Part shown: piece after piece, positions 38,284 through 44,620 of the stretch
Layout of the letters: every line of letters begins with the position of its first letter
Numbering within the stretch: the stretch's first letter is position 1
Virus record (IMG/VR): IMGVR_UViG_3300027973_000081
Span: 1-44,620 of that record
Length of the DNA stretch: 44,620 nucleotides
Source: a virus
Reading direction: 5' to 3' (one strand)
Translations under genes and position numbers: made by a program
The notes under the pieces: model-generated
The model's input: only the letters and a program-made list of their open reading frames with translations
Databases searched by the model: none
What the model was told of the DNA's origin: nothing

Positions 38284-38323
38284 GTAGATAAACTTATCTA
38301 CATATATTTAGGATAATTATCCT
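38284..38323 (-). terminator. Two palindromes between genes: probable terminator and/or operator
   Basis: gtagataa/ttatctac (38284-38301, 2-base centre) is a perfect inverted repeat that, on the minus strand, is followed by TTTATTATATTTG, so it can act as an intrinsic terminator for the gene ending at 38317. A second, aggataattatcct (38310-38323), is a perfect 14-bp palindrome across that stop codon. The first also covers the place where a -33 element of the next promoter would lie, so operator use is equally possible. Confidence 0.5.
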
Positions 38324-38622
38324 TGAGTTACAAAAGCGTTAGCTTCATCTGAAAATGAAACTTCCATTGGAGTGCCATTATCAACAAAGCTATCAATAGC
38401 TTCTGTAAGGTTATCTACAGGAGTACGCTTAAGATCAAAGTCAAAAATAGGGTTAATAACATAATCAATAGTAGTTTTTGTTGGTTTAGCAAATCCAAAT
38501 CCTACAAGAACATCTCTCATTTCTTTAATTGTAATACCAAAATGTTCTGACATTGTTCTAATGTCTGTCTTGTAAGCTCTTAGAGCTGCTACTGCTGTTT
38601 GTGAAATGTTAATAGTTTTCAT
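38317..38622 (-). CDS. Small protein of unknown function, possible helix-turn-helix
   Basis: A 101-aa protein, not recognised. Residues about 8-45 (TAVAALRAYKTDIRTMSEHFGITIKEMRDVLVGFG) can be read as a helix-turn-helix, with SEHFGITIKEM as turn and recognition helix. The rest is acidic with beta-like ends. ATG 38622 overlaps the primase stop as ATGA. A DNA-binding role in replication or regulation is plausible but unproven. Confidence 0.65.
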   Translation of the reverse strand: MKTINISQTAVAALRAYKTDIRTMSEHFGITIKEMRDVLVGFGFAKPTKTTIDYVINPIFDFDLKRTPVDNLTEAIDSFVDNGTPMEVSFSDEANAFVTQG

Positions 38623-39647
38623 AATAAATAATCATTTAAATTTTTTGTTAATTGTTTAGTTTGATCATATCCCTTAATGGATATGTAATCAGAAATGTCT
38701 TTTATACCATCTGGTATGACAAAACTCCTTATTCCAAATTTCTCTGAGAACTTTTTCATATTAGAGATTCCTGTTTCATCATTGTCATAGTTTATAATTA
38801 TCTCATCAAATCTTAGTGATAATAATTTAAACTGATTTTCATTGAGAAACATCATCTCACTTTGTGGACTAATAGCATTGATACGAAACAATTTGTACAC
38901 CATGCAATCCTTTAATCCTTTTGTTATTATTAGTTTATCTGATTGTTGATCTAACTGGTCCCAGCCACTAAAAATGTGTCTTGGGATATTACTAGTCCAC
39001 TTCTTATTTTTCTCAGCATTTGGTCTAAGAATTTTTCTCATACCATTACCATGCTCATAACTATATGCATAATCATTAACTGACTCTGTATATACATTTA
39101 CAAGCTCTTCGTTTTTAATACTTATCCAATAGTCTGTAATAGGTACAACATTATAGAAGTTTAATATATCTCTATTGAGGTGATATTTATCCCAGTAAAT
39201 ATCAGAATCCCGCCAATCTCTTTTCTTTATTCGTATAACTGTGTTGTATCTATCAAGCTTATCAGGTAAGCCTAGATAATTTAAAGATGGTATAATTTTT
39301 TTATTGTCTAGCTTTTTAATGACACCTAAATCATTTGCTATAACTCTAAGGGTTTCTTGAAAATTTAGATCTTCATTAAACCTGACTTTCATATACTTTT
39401 GTACATATGAAAAACAATCATAATAATCTCCTGTACCAAAATCCTTGTAGAACAATCCTTTAGGAAATGCTTTTATAGAACATGATGGAGATTTATCTAA
39501 CCTTAAGTCAGAGCAAAATATTTTATTTACATCAATAAAATTCTTACAATAAAACCTAAAGATCTGGTACTCAGAAACTTCTCTGAGCACCATCTCTTTA
39601 GTAAAATGTATTACATCTAATCCCCCAAAATTAGAACCCTGGATCAT
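38619..39647 (-). CDS. DnaG-type primase with TOPRIM domain
   Basis: Makes RNA primers for DNA replication. The N-terminal part (FCSDLRLDKSPSCSIKAF then KDFGTGDYYDCFSYVQ) resembles the CHC2 primase region, here without a full set of zinc Cys. The TOPRIM fold lies near residues 237-300, with LIITKGLKDCMV (Lys where Glu is usual) and IIINYDNDETG supplying the DxD pair. At 342 aa it has no helicase or C-terminal domain. I chose ATG 39647, which overlaps the SSB-like stop by 17 bases and keeps FTKEMVLREVSEYQIF; ATG 39686 (13 residues longer) is possible. The Lys for Glu at the TOPRIM catalytic position may lower or alter activity. Confidence 0.82.
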   Translation of the reverse strand: MIQGSNFGGLDVIHFTKEMVLREVSEYQIFRFYCKNFIDVNKIFCSDLRLDKSPSCSIKAFPKGLFYKDFGTGDYYDCFSYVQKYMKVRFNEDLNFQETLRVIANDLGVIKKLDNKKIIPSLNYLGLPDKLDRYNTVIRIKKRDWRDSDIYWDKYHLNRDILNFYNVVPITDYWISIKNEELVNVYTESVNDYAYSYEHGNGMRKILRPNAEKNKKWTSNIPRHIFSGWDQLDQQSDKLIITKGLKDCMVYKLFRINAISPQSEMMFLNENQFKLLSLRFDEIIINYDNDETGISNMKKFSEKFGIRSFVIPDGIKDISDYISIKGYDQTKQLTKNLNDYLL

Positions 39648-40197
39648 TAGATGGAGCACCGAAGAACCCTGCACCAGAATCAGCATCTGGTTGTTTAGTT
39701 AGTTTCTTAATATCAGTATCTGCATTAAATACCATTCTAGTATCAGCAACTACTGCATACTCTGCACCTTCTTGGATAGATTCTGCAAATTCAGGAAGAC
39801 CAATAACTGCTCTTACTCCTGTGTTACCATCTTGCTTTAGGTATTCCTCACCATTGAATTTAATTCTTAGTGACTTACCTGCAAGTTTAGTGTTATATAC
39901 AGTACCCAATTCTTCAATATCAGAAGCTGTAGCTTGTAGATAATCTACATCTTTTACTACTTTAGTAAAGATGTGTCTGATTTTCTTGTAAGTACTTGTC
40001 TGAGCCTTTTCTGAAAGGTAGAAACGGAAGTCAGTAGTTGCTTCTGGATCACCATCTACAAGGTGAAAACTGAATGTAAGTACAGGATTACCATTTTGGT
40101 TAGTTTCACCTTTTACACTTTTAATTGTTACTTCATGAATACCTGGTCTGATATACTTAGGTTTGTTAATTTCTGGAGTGTCTTGTCCACCGAACAT
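39631..40197 (-). CDS. Single-stranded DNA-binding-like protein
   Basis: A 188-aa protein with an OB-fold-like beta pattern (YIRPGIHEVTIKSVKG, NGNPVLTFSFHLVDG, SLRIKFNGEEY) and a flexible C-terminal tail ending APSNDPGF, an acidic/aromatic tip like that used by SSBs to bind partners. I do not see a name-giving motif. The call rests on this layout and on its place between the Sak4-like ATPase and the primase, a usual neighbourhood for phage SSBs. The small protein downstream overlaps it by 17 bases, while the upstream gene ends 21 bases before it. Confidence 0.65.
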   Translation of the reverse strand: MFGGQDTPEINKPKYIRPGIHEVTIKSVKGETNQNGNPVLTFSFHLVDGDPEATTDFRFYLSEKAQTSTYKKIRHIFTKVVKDVDYLQATASDIEELGTVYNTKLAGKSLRIKFNGEEYLKQDGNTGVRAVIGLPEFAESIQEGAEYAVVADTRMVFNADTDIKKLTKQPDADSGAGFFGAPSNDPGF

Positions 40198-40218
40198 AAT
40201 TTTAATATTTAGTTATTG

Positions 40219-40944
40219 TTATTTGAATATTTTATCCCAATTAGCTACAAGCTTACCGTCTGTAGATTCAGTTAGAATAATCTCTTGATTTTTTAGATGC
40301 TCTGGTCTAGCACCACAAGTAATCTCATCAGATGTTTTGAAATTCAAAATAACTTGATTACCTTTTCTGCTCAATAGACCAATAGCGTCAGCTTTAGCAC
40401 ATACTAAAGCTTTAATTTTACCTGATAAATCTAGGTCAACTGCTGAAACTTCTTTACCATTAGTCTCAATCATCTTATCTTTTAAGTGACCTAGTAGAAT
40501 AATACTACCATCTTCAGGTACCAATGTTTCAATGTAATCTAGAATCTTAAAGAAAGCTTCTCTAAGATATAGATAACCTGCACCATTAGGTAGTTTAAGT
40601 ACATTGTCACCTGCAAATGATTTACCCATAGGTGTATCTGTATACAAAGTTTTAGCATAGGTTAAACACATTTCTTCCAAAGCAGTTACAGTATCTACTG
40701 CAATATACTTGTAAGGTTTACCAGCTTTAACAATTTCAGAACCAATCTCTTTAAGAGTTTGAAGACTATCCACTTTAAGCTTCATTGCATCAACATAATC
40801 AGAACCTTTCTCGAAATCTAGTAAAAGGCAATTATCTAGTAAAGCCAAAGCTGATGTTTTACCAGCTTTAGGCTTTGAATAGATAACCAACCTTTTAGGA
40901 TTAGCTCTTGTGGCTAATACCTTTTGTGTTGGTAATTGGATCAT
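40219..40944 (-). CDS. Sak4-like RecA-fold ATPase (AAA_24 family), likely recombination/annealing factor
   Basis: A 241-aa P-loop protein: Walker A as YSKPKAGKTS (22-31), a hydrophobic strand ending LLLDFEKGSDYV, Walker B KYIAVDT (near 79-85), and a sensor-like IILLGHLKDK strand. Phage Sak4 proteins of this size are RecA-related recombinases that work with an SSB, which is encoded just downstream. The first Gly of the usual GxxxxGK loop is Ser here, a known variation in this family. ATG 40944 overlaps the preceding small gene as ATGA. Confidence 0.85.
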   Translation of the reverse strand: MIQLPTQKVLATRANPKRLVIYSKPKAGKTSALALLDNCLLLDFEKGSDYVDAMKLKVDSLQTLKEIGSEIVKAGKPYKYIAVDTVTALEEMCLTYAKTLYTDTPMGKSFAGDNVLKLPNGAGYLYLREAFFKILDYIETLVPEDGSIILLGHLKDKMIETNGKEVSAVDLDLSGKIKALVCAKADAIGLLSRKGNQVILNFKTSDEITCGARPEHLKNQEIILTESTDGKLVANWDKIFK

Positions 40945-41297
40945 AGTTTTGCACTTAGGTCTAAAAGACGTTGAATTAGAATAGGATACATTCCTGGATA
41001 TTGGCTTTTAACCAAATCAATGTTAGTACCACCAACAATAACTGGAACTCTCTGATCTCCCTTATTCTGTAATTCTGTTTTTGGAACTGTAGTTGTTAGA
41101 GATAGTACTTTACACAAAGCATTGACAGAATCAATAGTTTCTTGCTGTGTACTATACTTAAACCTACCAGCTTCAATTTCAGAAATGTAGGCTAAGTACT
41201 CTTGCTTCATTTGTTCTTGTGTGTCTGCGGTAGTTTCTTGTTGAGCTACATCACTAAATTGTGCATCTTGCACTTCTGGTTCTTTTACGATTTCCAT
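40941..41297 (-). CDS. Small protein of unknown function, 118 aa
   Basis: Not recognised. The N-terminal 45 residues are Gln/Glu-rich and probably disordered (EPEVQDAQFSDVAQQETTADTQEQ); the rest is a helical part with a VPVIVGGTNIDLVKSQYPGMYP stretch. It meets the Sak4-like gene through an ATGA overlap. A 30-base T-rich spacer with ttatttgtttg repeats separates it from the peptidase gene. A helper role for the recombination pair is only positional. Confidence 0.75.
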   Translation of the reverse strand: MEIVKEPEVQDAQFSDVAQQETTADTQEQMKQEYLAYISEIEAGRFKYSTQQETIDSVNALCKVLSLTTTVPKTELQNKGDQRVPVIVGGTNIDLVKSQYPGMYPILIQRLLDLSAKL

Positions 41298-41327
41298 TTT
41301 TAATTTATTTGTTTGTTTATTTGTTTA

Positions 41328-42254
41328 TTATAAAAATCCTCTATCTGATAAACTCCAATGCCCTCCAGCATTTAGAGTTTCTTGGTCATAGAATGGGTCT
41401 GTATCATTTATATAGTTAAAACAATCCATACAATAGAACTGAGTCATTGTATTGTCATATTTTACATTCCTATGTTGACAATCTTTGTCAAAAATAAGAC
41501 TCTGTTGTGTTGGTGATTGTACTATTTTATCAGTAAGTTCATCAGTAATTTCTGAATCATCTAGAAAATCTAGATACTCTTCAATCATGTCTGAAAGATA
41601 CGGAAGATCATTGTAACTACCATCAACTGCCTCATCAGCTTTTCTAATTAAATCGTCAAAAAAGCTGAATGCTATACCATAAGCATAAGACATCTTATTT
41701 GACTTTACATACTTTGGGTGCTTTTTAAATCTATCATATAGTTTGTTATATAGATCACTTCTAGCACTAGAAATTGGTCTAGTTACTGGTTGAAGTACAG
41801 GTCTATTGTATACAAATCTCTTATCAGCTGATCTAATCAAGTCTGTAAGTAACTCATAACAATTATGTACATCTGATATACATACATATTCTGTTGAAGT
41901 ATGTGCATTGTAATAACCACATGAAATATTAAAGCATGCTATACCTACATTTCTTTTAGATAGTGCACCTGCATCTGTTGCAACACCTGTACATTCTTTG
42001 TATTTATAGTTCTCCAATATAGGCTTTACAAAATCACTAAACTCATCATTAAATAGTTTTACACCATTTGAATGGTTTATGAAATCTTCATTACCCTTTC
42101 TATCTGCTTGACCTATAAACATACAATCATCAAAGAAAGATAAATCAGCTTTATAAGATCCAATACAGCCAATTTCTTCTTGTAGGAAGAATGCTATCTT
42201 AATGTTATCTATTGCATCTAACAAGCTTAAACACATAAATACACCTACTAAATC
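41328..42254 (-). CDS. M20/M42-type dizinc peptidase, exon 2 (C-terminal 308 aa)
   Basis: This exon starts DLVGVFM and is joined to exon 1 (43253-43552) by removal of the group I intron, giving a 408-aa protein. In joined numbering it supplies the second Asp of GGDD (D101), the catalytic Glu pair QEEIG (E126, E127), a metal Asp in QADRKG (D151) and a late His in NAHTSTEY (H218), the ligand order of M20/M42 and PepT-like peptidases. The C-terminal third adds an acidic helical part and a small possible zinc knuckle (CQH ... CMDC). An ATG at 42255-42257 formed by the last three intron bases makes this look like a separate gene, but that product would lack half of the metal ligands. Substrate unknown. 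Confidence 0.85.
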   Translation of the reverse strand, partial: DLVGVFMCLSLLDAIDNIKIAFFLQEEIGCIGSYKADLSFFDDCMFIGQADRKGNEDFINHSNGVKLFNDEFSDFVKPILENYKYKECTGVATDAGALSKRNVGIACFNISCGYYNAHTSTEYVCISDVHNCYELLTDLIRSADKRFVYNRPVLQPVTRPISSARSDLYNKLYDRFKKHPKYVKSNKMSYAYGIAFSFFDDLIRKADEAVDGSYNDLPYLSDMIEEYLDFLDDSEITDELTDKIVQSPTQQSLIFDKDCQHRNVKYDNTMTQFYCMDCFNYINDTDPFYDQETLNAGGHWSLSDRGFL

Positions 42255-42390
42255 CATTTGTTACCGTAAAGGCTTTTTATCCTTTACTTCTTATAGTTTC
42301 CTATAAGTTCAGCATACATCTTCACCCTACTGACTGTAGGGGCTGCTCACTCTTGGAGATATTTTATTCTTGTTAAACAAGGTTCAATCT

Positions 42391-43137
42391 CTATGCGTTA
42401 CGGAGTTCAAGATTTTTTAATTCCCTGAGTTCCCTCGGTGTTAACATAGTATCTTCAAATTTTAATTTCTTTCTTTTCAAATAAAACACAGAATTATCAT
42501 AAAAATAAGAATACATTATATGTATGTCTTTTAAGTTTGATGAGGCTAAATTAAAAACATTTCTTGTATTACAATTATATACTTTTAAATTTATTTGTAA
42601 TAAATTATTTAAATATTTTTGCAGTTCAACAAGAATGTTTTTATCATAAGATGTTATTCTAAATACACTTTTAGCTCTTGTGCCTATAGGTCTATCAGAC
42701 CTTTTAGTTAAATTATTAACACAAGTACCATCTGCATCAAAATAACCTCTTATAAAGTGTTTCATCAAATCATCATTTAGGTTGGGTAACCCTTTTGATG
42801 AATATGTTTTTCTATAACCATATCCTATATTTACCAAATCTTCTACTAATGTTTTTGAATAAACAGTAAAAGATAAAGCTGGACTACATTTATAAACTTT
42901 ATCGTTTTGTACTATATCTAAAGGCTGTGTTTTATACAAAGGTCTGGTTGATATGTATTCTTGACATAAATTTAAAATATATCCATCTTTTTCTGAAACT
43001 GTTATTTTAAAACAATATTCTTTACGACTTTCTCTATAACTTACACAACCATCTCCTAAATAAAAACCTAGTAAATAAGATTGTACCTCTGTTGTTATAT
43101 TCTTAAAGAAATTTTCATTTAAAGGGTATTTTCTCAT
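42391..43137 (-). CDS. Intron-encoded LAGLIDADG homing endonuclease
   Basis: A 248-aa single-chain enzyme with two LAGLIDADG helices: YLLGFYLGDG (21-30) and HFIRGYFDADG (127-137), each ending in the metal-binding Asp. The spacing of about 107 residues fits a two-domain monomer. It lies wholly inside the group I intron, between P3-side elements, and does not disturb the P1, P3, P8 or P9 pairings. It would cut intronless copies of the peptidase gene and drive homing; a maturase role is possible as for some relatives. It has its own TACATTTG box 18 bases upstream of ATG 43137. Confidence 0.93.
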   Translation of the reverse strand: MRKYPLNENFFKNITTEVQSYLLGFYLGDGCVSYRESRKEYCFKITVSEKDGYILNLCQEYISTRPLYKTQPLDIVQNDKVYKCSPALSFTVYSKTLVEDLVNIGYGYRKTYSSKGLPNLNDDLMKHFIRGYFDADGTCVNNLTKRSDRPIGTRAKSVFRITSYDKNILVELQKYLNNLLQINLKVYNCNTRNVFNLASSNLKDIHIMYSYFYDNSVFYLKRKKLKFEDTMLTPRELRELKNLELRNA

Positions 43138-43155
43138 AATTTATTTGCATTTTCA

Positions 43156-43163
43156 CAAATGTA
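43156..43163 (-). promoter_or_regulatory. TAnnTTTG box inside the intron, before the homing endonuclease
   Basis: The minus strand reads TACATTTG, an exact -7 match, followed by an A/T-rich 18-base leader to ATG 43137. It would let the endonuclease be made independently of the peptidase pre-mRNA. No clear -33 element is seen. Confidence 0.4.
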
Positions 43164-43252
43164 CAAAATTATTTTATACCTAATACGTTAGTCTCCTCCG
43201 ATTTTGAGCAGTTTTTTACTATTCATTACTGAATAGGGTGACAATTTAGTCT

Positions 43253-43552
43253 ATCACCACCTGTACCTATCTGTCTAGCATTATCAAATGCCATTAGATA
43301 ATCACCATTTGCAACAATAGTTTTATTGGGATTATACTTATGTACTTGATCTAAATGGCTAACTATACATGGGTAAAGATCTGCTTTACCTTTAGTAACA
43401 TAAATATTACCATGTTCATCTTCATCTACAGTAAAGGATTGATCTTCTAAGCTTTCTAAGTATTGTTTAAGTGTGGGTATAATTTGTTCTTTTTCTTTAG
43501 AAGATTCAGACTGCCAGCCTAAAATTTCAATTAATAATTGTTTGTTAAACAT
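43253..43552 (-). CDS. M20/M42-type dizinc peptidase, exon 1 (N-terminal 100 aa)
   Basis: ATG 43552 overlaps the upstream gene stop (43545-43547) by 8 bases; a TTG at 43588 would add 12 poor residues. The exon ends ...QIGTGGD at 43253, exactly at the U of the U.G splice pair. It carries the first metal-site motif SHLDQVH (H66, D68) and D100, the first Asp of the GGDD bridge site, completed by exon 2 (41328-42254). Read without splicing it ends eight residues later at a TAA inside the intron and would be an inactive fragment. A phage-encoded exopeptidase could recycle peptides or process phage proteins; neither is shown. Confidence 0.85.
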
Positions 43553-44620
43553 TTTGTGTGTCTTGGTTTTGTTCTCGTTGTGGTACAATGTTAAAATAAT
43601 CTAGTATTGATTGAGGTGTGATATGTGTATAACGTCCAGGATCACTAGTTCTCACCGTATTTGTTACAGTATTATCATCTAAATTAGGATTAGCGTACAC
43701 ATTGGATATATCTACTAAATCTTGAGTAACAGCAACAATTGTTTCTAGTTCTAACTCTTCATCAGTATAATCATCATCATCATCTAGATCAAAATCATCA
43801 AAATCTTCATCCTCCTCTTCCTCTTCAGGAACAAGGGTTGGACTATCTAATGTTACAACATCTGTATTTAATGTAGGTACACCATTTCTATTACTTACTA
43901 AATCTCCATTATAAACTGAATCACCAATAATTACATAATTATTAATATCAATAATAGTTTCACTAACAGTACAACCAAAAGTATCTTCAATAGGTAATAG
44001 ACTAGCTTGCATTGAATTTGCATTAATAAGATTAAAGTTATCTATATACGGAAGTTGTAAAGAATTAGTAATAACAACTGCTCTAGTTGTAAAAGCGTTT
44101 ATAAACTTAGTTGAAAGACTAGCGTTTGCCAGATTATCTGGTATATACTGAAGATCTACAATATAGTTTCTATCATAGTCTAGCAACCAATAAACAGGTG
44201 ACATTGCAGTAAAGTCTTTTTTATCTTTATGCTTTCTAACTTCATATATATTTAGAAAACCATTCTCAGCAGCATACTTATGAAATAAAGAAACTAATTT
44301 ACTGTTAGAAGTATAAATCCTATCCATAATTTTAGTACCATCTGTTGTAGTCCACAGTAAAGCTCTGCCTATAATTGAGTCTGAACCAGGAGGTTTAGCA
44401 ATAATAAGGCTTATATTACTATTCTTATCATAAAACTGTACAACAGCTTGCTTATCATCATGTTTCATACATGAAGTACCTAGATCACCAGTATTAGTAA
44501 AATAACTATTAACAGCATAATACTTAGAAATATCTGAACCAGTTACTATACTAAACATAGATGGATCATAATTAGATAACATCTTATTATACTCTATGTA
44601 TTGCTGCAAAACTTTAGGAT
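43545..44620 (-). CDS. Phage protein of unknown function with acidic stretch, N-terminus outside window
   Basis: The frame is open to the window edge (codons PKV precede the TTG at 44609), so the true start lies to the right; ATG 44582 is the first ATG in view. The visible N-terminal domain has the pattern LGTSCMK...VQFYDKNSNISLIIAKP...GRALLWTTTDGTKIMDRIYT, a block I associate with uncharacterised proteins of large tailed phages. A variable middle and a highly acidic run (EEEEEDEDFDDFDLDDDDD, near residues 262-285 from 44609) follow. The acidic run could mimic DNA or bind a basic partner. The stop overlaps the peptidase start by 8 bases. Confidence 0.7.
   Translation of the reverse strand, partial: PKVLQQYIEYNKMLSNYDPSMFSIVTGSDISKYYAVNSYFTNTGDLGTSCMKHDDKQAVVQFYDKNSNISLIIAKPPGSDSIIGRALLWTTTDGTKIMDRIYTSNSKLVSLFHKYAAENGFLNIYEVRKHKDKKDFTAMSPVYWLLDYDRNYIVDLQYIPDNLANASLSTKFINAFTTRAVVITNSLQLPYIDNFNLINANSMQASLLPIEDTFGCTVSETIIDINNYVIIGDSVYNGDLVSNRNGVPTLNTDVVTLDSPTLVPEEEEEDEDFDDFDLDDDDDYTDEELELETIVAVTQDLVDISNVYANPNLDDNTVTNTVRTSDPGRYTHITPQSILDYFNIVPQREQNQDTQNV

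Larger units (their letters stand above)
42255..43252 (-). other. Group I intron (998 nt) in the peptidase gene
   Basis: 5' site: exon GGTGAT (43258-43253) pairs with guide bases GTCACC (43242-43237), giving the classic U.G pair at the splice point. The guide bases just before, CTAAATT (43249-43243), pair over seven bases with the start of exon 2, GATTTAG (42254-42248), as P10. The last intron base is G (42255). Further helices: P2 ctattc/gaatag (43219-43236); P3 CTGCTC (43211-43206) with GAGCAG (42348-42343) across the ORF; P8 CCCTAC/GTAGGG (42341-42325); a P9-like CTTATAG-GAAA-CTATAAG hairpin (42307-42290); and a following 7-bp GTAAAGG/CCTTTAC hairpin (42287-42266). P7 was not assigned with certainty. 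Splicing restores an unbroken GTGGD-DLVGVF peptidase motif. Confidence 0.92.

Noticed and set aside
1-44620. Stop-codon reassignment (TAG read as Gln), known in some crAss-like phages
   Set aside because: Very long frames stay open under the standard code, the homing endonuclease genes end sensibly at TAG, and no suppressor tRNA was seen here.

Overview
The window is a piece of an AT-rich, double-stranded DNA tailed-phage genome that looks like a crAss-like phage (order Crassvirales) of a Bacteroidota host. The grounds are: a run of giant plus-strand genes, one of which (4,593 codons) carries a DFDID catalytic loop and an upstream RIPTQ motif as in the crAss-like virion RNA polymerase; HExxH zincin motifs in three of these giant proteins; a converging minus-strand replication and nucleotide-metabolism block; and repeated TAnnTTTG boxes, the -7 element of Bacteroides promoters, upstream of several genes. 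No host housekeeping genes, tRNA genes, CRISPR arrays or insertion sequences were seen.

Layout. 1-30504, plus strand: the end of a structural (probably tail) protein, then the internal virion or ejection module. This comprises a 2,256-aa protein studded with x-x-G-G boxes, an 842-aa helical protein that appears to be extended to 1,455 aa by a programmed -1 frameshift, the 4,593-aa protein containing the RNA polymerase, and a 1,663-aa protein with zincin and PD-(D/E)XK motifs. 30505-30541: a terminator serving both convergent blocks. 30540-44620, minus strand, in order of transcription from the right edge: an acidic protein of unknown function (cut by the window edge), an M20/M42-type dizinc peptidase gene split by a group I intron that carries a LAGLIDADG endonuclease, a small unknown, a Sak4-like ATPase, a single-strand DNA-binding-like protein, a TOPRIM primase, two small unknowns, a resolvase-like nuclease, a FEN-type 5'-3' exonuclease, an unknown, uracil-DNA glycosylase, a calcineurin-like phosphoesterase with a frameshift near its end, class II (B12-dependent) ribonucleotide reductase, a GIY-YIG homing endonuclease, ThyX, a coiled-coil protein and dUTPase.

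How the genes fit together. The minus-strand block supplies deoxynucleotides (NrdJ, ThyX, dUTPase), limits uracil in DNA (Ung, dUTPase), and primes, protects, recombines and processes replicating DNA. Most of its genes overlap by ATGA or a few bases, so it is read as a few long transcripts started at TAnnTTTG boxes. The plus-strand block makes the proteins packed in the head and injected with the DNA, including the polymerase that would transcribe early genes.

The strongest unusual signals are: (1) a lambda-type GGGAAAG slippery heptamer followed by a hairpin, in the right phase to join the 842- and 562-codon frames; (2) a 998-nt group I intron with base-exact P1 and P10 pairings, inserted between the two Asp codons of the peptidase's GGDD metal site; (3) a one-base frameshift in the phosphoesterase that can be restored on paper; and (4) shared zincin-like motifs in the giant virion proteins, suggesting polyprotein processing.
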